This document shows positions 51,158 through 60,763 of a DNA stretch of 64,000 nt, piece after piece (the first letter of the stretch is position 1; each line of letters begins with the position of its first letter). The notes under the pieces are model-generated. The model was not told the DNA's origin. It saw nothing but the letters and a program-made list of their open reading frames with translations, and did not search any database. The translations under genes were made by a program, and so were the position numbers. This DNA is from Plesiomonas sp051652165. GTDB lineage: Bacteria > Pseudomonadota > Gammaproteobacteria > Enterobacterales > CAMTGL01. Where the stretch lies: positions 18,190-82,189 of the forward strand of contig NZ_JBOFTR010000009.1 of the NCBI RefSeq assembly GCF_051652165.1, written 5' to 3'.

Positions 51158-52885
51158 TCAGCAAAGTGTTTTTTCTTCCAAAAACTTATTGACCAGCACC
51201 ATAATATCCGCAGCAGTAGGCTGTGCGAGTGCTTGTTCAGCTAAGGTTTTTGCATCTTCAAAGTTGACATTACGGATCACTTTTTTAATGCGAGGGATAG
51301 AAATTGCACTCATGCTAAACTCATCTAATCCCATACCTAATAGCAGTACCGCAGCGCGCTCATCACCAGCTAACTCACCACACATGCCCGTCCACTTTCC
51401 TTCTTTGTGGGAGGCATCAATCACTTGCTTGATCAAAGTTAGAACAGCAGGTGTCATCGGGTTGTATAGGTGTGAAATCAGCTCGTTACCACGATCGACG
51501 GCCAGAGTATACTGAGTCAAGTCGTTTGTTCCAATACTGAAAAAGTCTACTTCTTTTGCTAAATGGTGCGCAATGGCTGCAGCAGCAGGCGTTTCTACCA
51601 TTACACCTACTTCAATATTTTCATCAAAAGCATGGCCTTCGGCCTTCAAAGCTCGCTTTAGCTCATCGAGTTCAGCACGTAAAGTGCGAACTTCCTCAAC
51701 TGAAATGATCATCGGGAACATAATGCGCAGCTTACCAAAAGCAGAGGCTCGCAAAATAGCACGCAGTTGAGCACGTAAGATCTCTTTACGATCTAAACCG
51801 ATACGAATTGCCCGCCAACCCAAGAATGGATTCATCTCTTTTGGCAGATTTAAATAAGGCAGATCTTTATCACCGCCGATATCCATGGTGCGTACGATAA
51901 CGGCTTGATCGCCCATTGCTTGCGCAACAGCTTTATAAGCAGCAAACTGTTCATCTTCAGTTGGCAACGCATCGCGATCCATAAACAGGAACTCGGTACG
52001 GTACAGGCCGACACCTTCGCCACCGTTACGCTCTACGCCATCAACATCACGCACTGTACCAATGTTGCCACACACTTCAATTTGGTGGCCATCTAGCGTC
52101 ATAGCAGGAAGATCTTTTAACTTTGCCAGCTCTGCTTTTTCATTAGCAAAACGGGCTTGAATCTCTTTAAGTTGCTCAATTTGTGTCGTTGTTGGGTTGA
52201 TGTGTACTGCATTGCTAATTGCATCAAGTACTACATAATCACCTGTTTTTACCTGTTGAGTGATATTGTTTGTACCAACAATAGCAGGTAACTCTAATGA
52301 GCGCGCCATGATAGAGGTGTGCGATGTGCGGCCACCAATATCTGTCACAAAACCAAGCACTTTGTCTAGATTGAGCTGTGCAGTTTCTGACGGAGTCAGA
52401 TCATTGGCAACTAAAATCACCTCTTCACTGATTGCGCTTAAATCAACAATATTCATGCCTAGCACATTTTTTAGCAGACGTTTACCGATATCACGTACAT
52501 CGGCGGCACGTTCTTTGAGATACTCATCATCGAGCTCTTCTAACGATTGCGCTTGGCCTTCTAAAATAGCGTGAATAGCCGCTTCTGCTGAAGCACTGTT
52601 CTCACGGATATAGGCTACGATTTCCTGCTCTAGCTCTTCATCTTCGAGCAGCATGATGTGACCTTCGAAGATAGCTTCCTTTTCTTCGCCTAGCGTCACG
52701 GCTGCTTTTTGTTTGATCGTTTCGAGTTGGGCTGCTGCTTTATTACGCCCATCAAAAAAACGTGCAATTTCGCCTTCTAGCTGATCTGCAGCCAGTGTTG
52801 CACGGTTAATCACGATCTCGTCTTCTTTTAGCAATAATGCTTTACCAAAAGCGATACCGGGTGATGCCAAGATGCCTGAAATCAT
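51158..52885 (-). CDS. ptsI: PTS enzyme I
   Basis: 575 residues, the same as E. coli EI. It takes phosphate from phosphoenolpyruvate and donates it to HPr. The active-site His189 is in GGRTSHTSIMARS. The PEP-binding (beta/alpha)8 domain shows YRTEFLFMDRD and the catalytic Cys of TGMCGELAGD near 502. It is 56 bp downstream of ptsH. Confidence 0.98.
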   Translation of the reverse strand: MISGILASPGIAFGKALLLKEDEIVINRATLAADQLEGEIARFFDGRNKAAAQLETIKQKAAVTLGEEKEAIFEGHIMLLEDEELEQEIVAYIRENSASAEAAIHAILEGQAQSLEELDDEYLKERAADVRDIGKRLLKNVLGMNIVDLSAISEEVILVANDLTPSETAQLNLDKVLGFVTDIGGRTSHTSIMARSLELPAIVGTNNITQQVKTGDYVVLDAISNAVHINPTTTQIEQLKEIQARFANEKAELAKLKDLPAMTLDGHQIEVCGNIGTVRDVDGVERNGGEGVGLYRTEFLFMDRDALPTEDEQFAAYKAVAQAMGDQAVIVRTMDIGGDKDLPYLNLPKEMNPFLGWRAIRIGLDRKEILRAQLRAILRASAFGKLRIMFPMIISVEEVRTLRAELDELKRALKAEGHAFDENIEVGVMVETPAAAAIAHHLAKEVDFFSIGTNDLTQYTLAVDRGNELISHLYNPMTPAVLTLIKQVIDASHKEGKWTGMCGELAGDERAAVLLLGMGLDEFSMSAISIPRIKKVIRNVNFEDAKTLAEQALAQPTAADIMVLVNKFLEEKTLC

Positions 52886-52941
52886 AGCCCTACCTATACG
52901 TTATTCTGCAATTACGAACTTGTTATGTGTTATGAAGCTGA

Positions 52942-53199
52942 TTACTCAAGTTCAGCCATCAATTTCACAAGGTGCTCAACCGCTTTTTGCTCGTCTTCGC
53001 CATCAGCAGAGATAGTGACAACCGTGCCTTGGGTCAACCCCAAAGTTTGCAGCTTAAACAGGCTCTTTGCACTTGCGCTTTTGCCATTAGAGTTAACTGT
53101 GATATCTGCAGTAAACGCTTTTGCTTCTTTGACAAACTGAGCAGCAGGGCGAGTGTGCAGACCGTTTGGTGCAGTAATAGTAACTTGTTTCTCAAACAT
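52942..53199 (-). CDS. ptsH: PTS phosphocarrier HPr
   Basis: 85 residues as in E. coli. His15 (NGLHTRPAAQF) is the phosphorylated residue and Ser46 lies in KSASAKSLFKLQ. First gene of the pts operon. Confidence 0.98.
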   Translation of the reverse strand: MFEKQVTITAPNGLHTRPAAQFVKEAKAFTADITVNSNGKSASAKSLFKLQTLGLTQGTVVTISADGEDEQKAVEHLVKLMAELE

Positions 53200-53290
53200 A
53201 GTATTTCATCCCAATGAGTTGTGAAGGTTATACGTGGTGTGTAGAACACAACGAGCGTCAACCTGTTTTGTTATTAATATTGCTGTTCGA

Positions 53291-53318
53291 ATTATACCGT
53301 AAGTTTATCAAAGTAAAC
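53291..53318 (-). promoter_or_regulatory. Candidate ptsH promoter
   Basis: On the minus strand, GTTTAC, 16-base spacer, TATAAT; about 90 bp upstream of the ptsH start. Confidence 0.5.
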
Positions 53319-53493
53319 GCGTAATACGCTGATCAATGTCTTTGACTGAAGATGCATTGTATAAGATTAACAATGCATAGCAAAAACGTCGCATACTCTG
53401 ATTAATTTTACACGATGAAAAAATTGATTGGTTTAATACAAGAGAGGGGAAAATAAATCAATCACTGTGAGTATAGAACTTAGCGGTAGCGCA

Positions 53494-53523
53494 CAAAAAG
53501 GCATCGATATTGATGCCTTTTTA
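53494..53523 (-). terminator. Terminator after cysK
   Basis: AAAGGCATC/GATGCCTTT stem with TTTTT on the minus strand, 20 bp after the cysK stop. It separates cysK from the pts operon; the stretch 53200-53543 otherwise holds only the pts leader and promoter. Confidence 0.85.
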
Positions 53524-53543
53524 TACAATTTAGTCAAAGCGAA

Positions 53544-54512
53544 CTATTGCTGCATTTCTTTTTCGGTAAAGATGTCAGCAAACAGTGCAGTGCTCAAATA
53601 ACGCTCACCAGAAGAGGGCAAGAGTACGACAATAGTTTTCCCTGCAAACTCAGGTAACGCAGCGATATTATTAGCTGCAACGACCGCCGCTCCCGATGAA
53701 ATGCCAGCTAAAATACCCTCTTCTTCCATTAAACGGCGTGCCATGCTAATGGCCTCTTCGTTCGTAATTAGCTCAACACGGTCTATCAGGCTCAAATCAA
53801 GATTTCCGGGAATAAAACCTGCACCAATCCCTTGGATTTTATGTGGGCCAGGTTTAATCTCTTCACCGGCCAGCGCCTGTGAAATGACCGGCGAGTCTTT
53901 TGGCTCAACTGCAACTGAGATAATCGCCTTGCCTTTTGTTTGTTTTAGATAGCGGCTCACACCCGTAAGTGTGCCGCCTGTTCCTACACCGGCAACAAAT
54001 ACATCAATATCGCCATCGGTATCATTCCAGATTTCAGGGCCAGTGGTTTTTTCGTGGATCTCAGGATTAGCGGGGTTGTTAAACTGCTGTAAAAGCACAT
54101 AGCGTTCAGGTTCAGCCGCCACAATTTCTTCGGCTTTATTGATTGCGCCTTTCATCCCTTTTGCGCCTTCGGTTAAAATCAGGTTTGCACCGAGTGCTTT
54201 TAATAATTTACGGCGCTCTAAACTCATGGTTTCTGGCATGGTTAATGTCAATTTATAACCACGAGCGGCAGCAACATAAGCCAGTGCAATTCCTGTATTT
54301 CCACTTGTTGGCTCAATTAACTCTTTATCATGAGTAAGAATGCCACGTTTTTCAGCATCCCAAATCATATTGGCACCAATCCGGCACTTTACACTAAAAC
54401 TTGGGTTACGGGCTTCAACTTTAACTAACACATTTCCATGGCTCACTCTGTTTAAGCGAACTAATGGGGTATGGCCAATGGTTTGTGAGTTATCTGCATA
54501 AATATTGCTCAT
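53544..54512 (-). CDS. cysK: Cysteine synthase A
   Basis: 322 residues from the ATG at 54512 (MSNIYADNSQTIGHTPLVRL), which AAAGGAGT precedes at good spacing (E. coli CysK 323). A PLP enzyme making cysteine from O-acetylserine and sulfide. The PLP lysine is K42 (SVKCRIG) and the substrate loop is TSGNTGIAL near 69. An 18-codon upstream extension in frame lacks an SD. It lies upstream of ptsH in the same direction, as in E. coli. Confidence 0.97.
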   Translation of the reverse strand: MSNIYADNSQTIGHTPLVRLNRVSHGNVLVKVEARNPSFSVKCRIGANMIWDAEKRGILTHDKELIEPTSGNTGIALAYVAAARGYKLTLTMPETMSLERRKLLKALGANLILTEGAKGMKGAINKAEEIVAAEPERYVLLQQFNNPANPEIHEKTTGPEIWNDTDGDIDVFVAGVGTGGTLTGVSRYLKQTKGKAIISVAVEPKDSPVISQALAGEEIKPGPHKIQGIGAGFIPGNLDLSLIDRVELITNEEAISMARRLMEEEGILAGISSGAAVVAANNIAALPEFAGKTIVVLLPSSGERYLSTALFADIFTEKEMQQ

Positions 54513-54985
54513 AATCCAACTCCTTTCAGTAAAGTATTTGGTATATCGCGTATAACAGTCATACATGGTGGATTTTCATGCACACCAAAGCATACCCATT
54601 GTATCGATAGCTAAAATAAGTACGATGTTGATTGATATCACTACAGTGCCATGTATACCTGAGTAATTTGAATCTTACGTTAATAAATCAACATGTTAAA
54701 AATATAATACAGGTAGCATACGCCAGCTACTTGAGATGGAAAGTACCGATTATGTATATCGTTATTCAATGAGTGCAATTAGCCTATGCTACTAGAGTAT
54801 CTAAGCTAATATTTACTACAGTGATAATGGCATCACTTATCACTTATCACTTAATTAACGCAGCTCGACTTTTATTAACAACGGCGTAATCTTAGGGATA
54901 GCTTGTATGAGAGTCTAGGTTTCACTTTTTTTATTAGCAGATTGCGAGCGTATTGGCATCTGTAATGTATGCACAAGGATGATAT
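54513..54985. other. Divergent region between cysK and the KAS III-like gene
   Basis: 473 bp, AT-rich, no ORF. It contains three tandem ATCACTT copies (54832-54852) next to an AGTGAT, giving a small dyad. The expected CysB site for cysK is degenerate and was not identified. Confidence 0.45.
54832..54852. repeat. 7-bp tandem repeat (ATCACTT) x3
   Basis: Three perfect copies about 135 bp before the KAS III-like gene. Confidence 0.85.
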
Positions 54986-56110
54986 ATGCAGCAGATTGTG
55001 ATCAGTGGTTCTGGTCTTTATATCCCTCCCCATCAAATCACGAATGTGGAGTTAGTTAATACCTTTAATCAGTACGTTGCTCATTATAATGCTAAGAATC
55101 ATGTGGCTATTACCACAGGGCAAATCGTACCTCTGCAAATGTCCAGCACTGAATTTATTGAAAAAGCTTCAGGCATTAAGCAGCGTTACGTCGTCGCATG
55201 TGAGGGCATTCTTAACCCTGATATTATGCATCCTTTACTGCCAGAACTGAGTGACGATCAACCCAGTGTCATGGCACAAATGGCTGTGATCGCAGCAAAA
55301 GAGGCATTATTATCAGCCAATCATGATGCAGCAGATATTGATTTAGTTATTGTCGCTGCGTCTAATTTACAGCGTGCTTATCCTGCTATCGCCATTGAAG
55401 TTCAAGCGTTGCTGGGTGCAAAAGGCTATGCATTTGATATGAATGTGGCTTGCTCATCAGCGACTTTTGCCATTAGTCAGGCGGTTGATGCAATTAATAG
55501 CGGTATGGCAAATACGGTTTTAATTGTTAATCCTGAAGTTTGCAGTGGGCACGCTAATTTTTGTGATCGTGATTCACACTTTATTTTTGGTGATGCATGC
55601 AGTGCTTTAGTGCTGGAAAAAGCAGAAAATAGCCAGAGCCGTAAAGCATTTCAAATTATCGATAGAACACTGCATACCCATTTTTCAAATAACATCCGCA
55701 ATAACTTTGGTTTTTTGAATCGAGCTACACCAGAAACACAGTTCAACCGCGATAAGCTCTTTATGCAAGAGGGGCGGAAAGTGTTTAAAGAGGTGTTACC
55801 TTTAGTCAGCCAACTGCTTGAACAACAAGTAGAGCGGGTTGGATTAGAGAGCCATCAGCTCAAACGTTTATGGCTACATCAAGCAAACAGTAATATGAAT
55901 GCCTTTTTAGCACGTAAAGTATTGGGTAGAGATCCGTTACCGCTCGATGCGCCAACTATTTTGCACGAGTTTGCCAATACCAGTTCAGCAGGTTCAATCA
56001 TTGCTTTTCATCGTTATCATGATGATTTTTCTGTCGGTGATTACGGCGTACTTTGCGCATTCGGGGCAGGGTACTCAGTGGGATCGATATTACTACAGTG
56101 TGTGCGTTAG
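54986..56110 (+). CDS. Beta-ketoacyl-ACP synthase III-like protein (FabH paralog)
   Basis: 374 residues, longer than housekeeping FabH (about 317). Thiolase-fold condensing enzyme. The catalytic triad is readable: Cys156 in NVACSSATFAI, His298 in LWLHQANSN and Asn331 in EFANTSSAGSI. The additional length is mostly in the N-terminal region (residues 33-90), which would change the acyl-binding pocket. Paralogs of this type occur in Vibrio, Shewanella and Pseudomonas as alternative FabH enzymes; substrate unknown. It is not part of a fab cluster, and E. coli has no gene here between cysK and cysZ. Confidence 0.85.
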   Translation: MQQIVISGSGLYIPPHQITNVELVNTFNQYVAHYNAKNHVAITTGQIVPLQMSSTEFIEKASGIKQRYVVACEGILNPDIMHPLLPELSDDQPSVMAQMAVIAAKEALLSANHDAADIDLVIVAASNLQRAYPAIAIEVQALLGAKGYAFDMNVACSSATFAISQAVDAINSGMANTVLIVNPEVCSGHANFCDRDSHFIFGDACSALVLEKAENSQSRKAFQIIDRTLHTHFSNNIRNNFGFLNRATPETQFNRDKLFMQEGRKVFKEVLPLVSQLLEQQVERVGLESHQLKRLWLHQANSNMNAFLARKVLGRDPLPLDAPTILHEFANTSSAGSIIAFHRYHDDFSVGDYGVLCAFGAGYSVGSILLQCVR

Positions 56111-56114
56111 GTGA

Positions 56115-56145
56115 TAAAAAAGGGCAAGTAATCAATGCCCTTTTT
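56115..56145. terminator. Bidirectional terminator between the KAS III gene and cysZ
   Basis: AAAAAGGGCA, 9-base loop, TGCCCTTTTT between convergent genes. Confidence 0.88.
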
Positions 56146-56190
56146 ATCTATTTATACCGAAAGCCCCATTTTTTTAGCGTAAAGAGAATG

Positions 56191-56961
56191 TCAATTTACA
56201 CCCGTTCCTTTCAGTTTTGGGCGATAACAAGTAACCCACATTGCCGTTGCCCCACAGACAGCCACGGGCATAATAACCAAATTTAGCAGTGGAATCATAG
56301 TACAAAAGCTAATTAATCCCCCAAACGTTAAACTTGTAATTCGGCGCTGTTTTAACGTATCACGCATAACAGTAAAGGGAATTTTATGGTTATCAAATGG
56401 ATAATCTGAGTACTGTACTGCAAGCATCCACGCAGTGAGTAATAACCATAATAGAGGCGCAAGTGTTTGACCGATAACCGGAATAAGTGACACTAACAAT
56501 AAAGCAGTAACCTTTGGCAAGTAATACACTAGCTTTCGTAATTCACGTTTTAAAATACGCGGCACATCACGCACTAATGTCATGACGCCTGTCACCGGAG
56601 GTGACTCTCCCGTTAAACGTGCTTCGAGTTGTTCTGCTAGCAACCCATTAAAAGGAGATGCAATAATATTGGCCAATGTGCTAAAAAAATAGCCAAATAA
56701 TAGCAAGACGCTAATTACCGCTAATGGCCAAAGTAAATAATTAAGCCATTGCAACCAATCAGGGATATGAGACAACAGTTGGCCAATCCACTTTTGCATA
56801 TGGCTTGCTAACCAATAAAACGCACCTCCTAGCAGTAATATATTTACAAGCAGGGGCAAAATAACATAACGACGAATGCCTGATGAAAAAGCCAGTTTCC
56901 ATCCTTGTAAAAAAAAGCTCACACCATTTTCGGTAAGTTTTGTCTTTGTTGTTGATGACAT
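56191..56961 (-). CDS. cysZ: Sulfate transporter CysZ
   Basis: 256 residues from the ATG at 56961 (E. coli CysZ 253). Inner-membrane protein for high-affinity sulfate uptake feeding cysteine synthesis. Family-conserved stretches are GIRRYVILPLLVNILLLGGA near 30, PFNGLLAEQLEARLTG near 92 and YPFDNHKIPF near 182. A GTG five codons upstream is possible; SDs are weak for both. It is divergent from zipA and close to cysK, as in E. coli. Confidence 0.93.
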   Translation of the reverse strand: MSSTTKTKLTENGVSFFLQGWKLAFSSGIRRYVILPLLVNILLLGGAFYWLASHMQKWIGQLLSHIPDWLQWLNYLLWPLAVISVLLLFGYFFSTLANIIASPFNGLLAEQLEARLTGESPPVTGVMTLVRDVPRILKRELRKLVYYLPKVTALLLVSLIPVIGQTLAPLLWLLLTAWMLAVQYSDYPFDNHKIPFTVMRDTLKQRRITSLTFGGLISFCTMIPLLNLVIMPVAVCGATAMWVTCYRPKLKGTGVN

Positions 56962-57271
56962 AGTGTCTATCCACACAGTTTACTTACCTAAATCATAACG
57001 GTAGCACAACACAGATACTAGAGAGTAACAGGCTCAAACATCATGTTTATGTCGGCCAATTAAAAAATAACTAAAGTAGTGAAGGCTTTGGTTAACCGTT
57101 AAAAAACAATCAAGCGATTAAAAAATAGCCAAAAGATAGGTTTAAACCTCATAATGTATAGAGAATTTAGTGTCAGCACTTGAAGATAAGGGCGCTAACA
57201 CATAAAGTTAGTGGCAGTTACTCTGCTCACTACTTGGGCATAGATCTTGAATTATTAAAGAGATACCAGCG
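56962..57271. other. cysZ-zipA divergent intergenic region
   Basis: 310 bp, AT-rich with several short A runs. No gene or clear regulatory dyad seen. Confidence 0.4.
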
Positions 57272-58141
57272 ATGCAGGATTTGCGTCTGATTTTGATTGT
57301 CGTGGGAGCGATAGCGATAGCTGCTTTGCTGTTGCATGGATTGTGGGCAAGCCGCAAGGAAAAACCGACGGTGTTTGGTCATAAACCCGTTAAGCGTTTG
57401 AAAGATAAACAGCCGCCAGAGCAAGATGAAGATCTTGAAGATCTTGAGCCTGTTCGGGTCAAAAAGAGGGTGCGTAGACAACCAGAAGAGCCATCATTTT
57501 CAGCAGTTGATGATGAAATTGACGACGATGTGTTGGATACAGCACCTGTGAATGCTCCAGTAAAAAAAGCGCCACAATCGCTTGATTTAGATAATGAGCA
57601 TGATCAAGGTATTGAGCATACTGCATCAAACTCTCCGGTTACCGCTCATCGCGAAACAGAGAGTGAAGATGATCAACATGATATACCTGCACATACTGCC
57701 AAATCTGAGCCAGTAGAGCCTGAAGCACCGAAAAGTGATGTGCTCGTACTCAATGTAACAGCGCACGCAGGTCATGTTATTGATGGTGAGCGTTTGCTCA
57801 ATAGCTTAATTCAGTTGGGTTTCCAACATGGAGAAATGGCTATTTTCCATCGTCACATTGATCCTATGGGGAGTGGCCCAATACTGTTTAGCCTCGCTAA
57901 TATGGTAAAACCAGGTACTTTTGATGTTGCTAACATGGCTGCATTCACTACACCGGGAATCACTATTTTTATGCAAGTTCCTTCATATGGTGATGTAAAT
58001 CAGAACTTTAAGTTGATGCTACAAGCGGCGCAACGTATTGCTGATGATGTCGGGGGTTTAGTACTCGATGATGAGCGCCGGATGTGGACACCACAGAAAA
58101 ATGAAGAGTACAAAATGCGTATTAGAGCTGTGTGTGCGTAA
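57272..58141 (+). CDS. zipA: Cell division protein ZipA
   Basis: 289 residues (E. coli ZipA 328). It tethers FtsZ polymers to the inner membrane during septation. One N-terminal membrane segment (about 4-25, ILIVVGAIAIAALLLHGLW) is followed by a charged region and an acidic/Pro-rich linker shorter than in E. coli. The C-terminal FtsZ-binding domain runs from about 150 (VLVLNVTAHAGHVIDGERLL) to the end. It is 88 bp upstream of ligA with a terminator-like hairpin between. Confidence 0.95.
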   Translation: MQDLRLILIVVGAIAIAALLLHGLWASRKEKPTVFGHKPVKRLKDKQPPEQDEDLEDLEPVRVKKRVRRQPEEPSFSAVDDEIDDDVLDTAPVNAPVKKAPQSLDLDNEHDQGIEHTASNSPVTAHRETESEDDQHDIPAHTAKSEPVEPEAPKSDVLVLNVTAHAGHVIDGERLLNSLIQLGFQHGEMAIFHRHIDPMGSGPILFSLANMVKPGTFDVANMAAFTTPGITIFMQVPSYGDVNQNFKLMLQAAQRIADDVGGLVLDDERRMWTPQKNEEYKMRIRAVCA

Positions 58142-58183
58142 TATCGTAACAGTACACCGGTAGCAGTAGAATATCGTTTATCT

Positions 58184-58209
58184 AAAACCCTCGCTTTGGC
58201 GGGGGTTTT
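58184..58209 (+). terminator. Terminator after zipA
   Basis: AAACCCTCGC-tttg-GCGGGGGTTTT; one mismatch in the stem. ligA may therefore need its own promoter or read-through. Confidence 0.7.
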
Positions 58210-58229
58210 CTCATTAAGGGGGCAGACCT

Positions 58230-60257
58230 ATGGCCGATAGCATTACACAACAGTTAGCCGAGTTACGAGCACAACTTCAGCACCATGAATATCTTTATTA
58301 CGTGCTCGATCAGCCCTCGATACCTGATTCAGAATATGACCGCCAAATGCAGCAATTACGCGAGCTGGAAGCAAAATATCCTGAACTTATCACAGCCGAT
58401 TCACCGACACAGCGTGTTGGGGGGATACCACTTAACAGCTTTTCACAAGTTCAGCACGAAGTTCCAATGCTTTCATTAGACAATGCCTTTGGTAATGACG
58501 ACTTTTTAGCCTTTCAAAAAAGAGTACAAGATCGATTAGGTGATACCCAAACGCTCACTTACTCGTGCGAACCTAAACTTGATGGTTTAGCTGTCAGTTT
58601 ATTGTATGTCGATGGTTTTTTGATTCAAGCTGCAACTCGTGGTGATGGCATGACAGGTGAAGATATTACCGAAAATGTGCGAACCATTCGCTCGATTCCC
58701 CTACGTTTGCATGCAAAATGTCCACCGCGTCTAGAAGTCCGTGGTGAAGTATTTATGACGCGAGATGGATTCGAGCGGATTAACGAGCTTGCTCGCCGCA
58801 AAGGTGAGAAACTGTTTGTAAATCCTCGTAATGCGGCAGCAGGGTCACTTCGTCAGCTTGATAGCAAAATTACCGCTCAACGTCCATTAGCCTTTTATGC
58901 TTATAGTATGGGTATCGCAGATACACATACTGGTCATCATCTGCCAGAAAGCCACATCGCACGCTTAAATGCATTGCGTGAGTGGGGGCTGCCCGTTAGC
59001 CATGAAGTGCAGCAAGTCAAGGGTGAACAGGCTGTATTGGCTTACTATGCCGATATTCTTGCACGGCGCGATCAGCTAAATTTTGACATTGATGGTGTCG
59101 TTATCAAAGTGGATGATCTTGCACTGCAAACCCAGTTAGGATTTGTAGCCAGAGCGCCCCGCTGGGCAATTGCCGTGAAATTTCCAGCACAAGAAGAGTT
59201 GACCACCGTACTAGATGTCGAGTTTCAGGTCGGTAGAACCGGCGCTATAACCCCCGTAGCGAAACTTACCCCTGTTTTTGTCGGTGGCGTTACCGTCAGT
59301 AGTGCTACGTTGCACAATGCAGACGAGATTACCCGTTTAGGGCTCTGTATTGGCGATACTGTTGTGATTCGGCGCGCAGGCGATGTTATCCCTAAAATTG
59401 CCGGCGTCGTGCTAGATCGCCGCCCTACATGTGTTACCGAGATTATATTTCCTACCGAGTGCCCTGTTTGTGCTTCTTCTGTTGAACGTATTGAAGGTGA
59501 AGCAGTGGCTCGTTGTAGTGGTGGCTTAATCTGCCCAGCTCAACGCAAAGAGGCTATCCGGCATTTTGCAGCTCGCCGTGCCTTTGATATTGAAGGAATG
59601 GGAGAGAAAATTATTGATCAACTGGTCGAGCGTGAGCTGATTCAAACTCCTGCAGATCTCTTTCAGCTTTCGCTCGGAGAGCTAACCCGTCTTGAACGAA
59701 TGGGGCCAAAATCAGCACAGAATTTACTGAGAGCCATCGAAAAATCAAAGCAAACAACATTTGCTCGTTTTCTGTATGCGCTGGGGATCCGTGAAGTCGG
59801 CGAGGCGACTGCAGCTAATTTAGCGGCGCACTTTCATACACTAACCGCATTGTGTGCAGCAGATCATGAACGTTTACAAACAGTGCAAGATGTTGGAGTT
59901 GTGGTTGCTACACACATTTATCACTTTTTACGTGAACCGCATAACATCACGGTTATTGATAATCTGCTGCAACAGGGGGTTTCTTGGGTAGAAACATCGG
60001 GCGATACGTTAAATATGCCAATAGACTCACCATTATTAAATAAAACAGTAGTATTAACTGGAACACTAACGCAAATGACCCGAGAGGATGCAAAAGCGTA
60101 TTTATTACAATTAGGGTGCAAAGTGACAGGAAGTGTATCAAGTAAAACAGACTATTTAATTGCCGGAGATGCCGCAGGCTCAAAATTAGCAAAAGCCCAA
60201 GCATTAGGTATTTCTATTCTGACTGAAGATGATTTTTTAGAAATAATTAACCGCTAA
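58230..60257 (+). CDS. ligA: NAD-dependent DNA ligase
   Basis: 675 residues (E. coli LigA 671). It seals nicks during replication and repair. The adenylated lysine is K116 (EPKLDGLA). The NAD-binding Ia region is at the N-terminus (HEYLYYVLDQPSIPDSEYD) and the zinc-finger cysteines are in CPVCASSVERIEG and CSGGLICPAQ near 410-435. Helix-hairpin-helix repeats and a C-terminal BRCT domain (about 595-675) follow. It starts after AAGGGGG. Confidence 0.98.
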   Translation: MADSITQQLAELRAQLQHHEYLYYVLDQPSIPDSEYDRQMQQLRELEAKYPELITADSPTQRVGGIPLNSFSQVQHEVPMLSLDNAFGNDDFLAFQKRVQDRLGDTQTLTYSCEPKLDGLAVSLLYVDGFLIQAATRGDGMTGEDITENVRTIRSIPLRLHAKCPPRLEVRGEVFMTRDGFERINELARRKGEKLFVNPRNAAAGSLRQLDSKITAQRPLAFYAYSMGIADTHTGHHLPESHIARLNALREWGLPVSHEVQQVKGEQAVLAYYADILARRDQLNFDIDGVVIKVDDLALQTQLGFVARAPRWAIAVKFPAQEELTTVLDVEFQVGRTGAITPVAKLTPVFVGGVTVSSATLHNADEITRLGLCIGDTVVIRRAGDVIPKIAGVVLDRRPTCVTEIIFPTECPVCASSVERIEGEAVARCSGGLICPAQRKEAIRHFAARRAFDIEGMGEKIIDQLVERELIQTPADLFQLSLGELTRLERMGPKSAQNLLRAIEKSKQTTFARFLYALGIREVGEATAANLAAHFHTLTALCAADHERLQTVQDVGVVVATHIYHFLREPHNITVIDNLLQQGVSWVETSGDTLNMPIDSPLLNKTVVLTGTLTQMTREDAKAYLLQLGCKVTGSVSSKTDYLIAGDAAGSKLAKAQALGISILTEDDFLEIINR

Positions 60258-60621
60258 TCTGCATCGCAAAATAAGCGCCCTGTTATAAATAAAATAGGGC
60301 GTAATTAGTGCGAAACGTATCATACTAATGCCCTCTTATTCATATATATTTGCGATGTACATCTTATTTTATTGACCCTTTATTTTTATTTATAGAGATT
60401 AGTTAAACGCAATAAGTCACTGTGTTAAGCATAACCAATTGAAATATAAGGTAAATATTGTATATCATTGATTTAACTCGTATTTGAAAGCCTGCCTTAT
60501 AAATAGTTCCAGCCTCTTAGTAATATTTTTTTGCACTCTGTCATAATTTTATAAAAAAGCCATTAATAAGCATTGATGTTTTGCGCTGCGAAAGTACTCT
60601 TGTTACGTACCTACTGCCTCT

Positions 60622-60662
60622 CCACACGGAAGATTGAGGTAGTTGTGTTTTTTCCCGTGTGG
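60622..60662 (+). repeat. Stem-loop 1 in the chiP leader
   Basis: CCACACGG, 25-base loop, CCGTGTGG; about 100 bp before the chiP start. The arm is preceded by a pyrimidine-rich CCTCT. Confidence 0.65.
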
Positions 60663-60693
60663 GGTTTAGTTAGTTTTTATTTCTTTGGGAGAA

Positions 60694-60729
60694 CTCTGAT
60701 TAGCAGTGGCATAAATAACTGAATCAGAG
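60694..60729 (+). repeat. Stem-loop 2 in the chiP leader
   Basis: CTCTGATT, 20-base loop, AATCAGAG; 35 bp before the chiP start. Confidence 0.65.
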
Positions 60730-60763
60730 CACGGATAAAATATCCAATAAATGGGAGTTCGTA

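Larger units (their letters stand above)
60258..60763. other. Intergenic region and structured leader of chiP
   Basis: 506 bp. After ligA a weak dyad (CGCCCT/AGGGCG, 60272-60302) lacks a T run. The rest is AT-rich and ends with two perfect stem-loops listed separately. No ORF. Confidence 0.5.
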
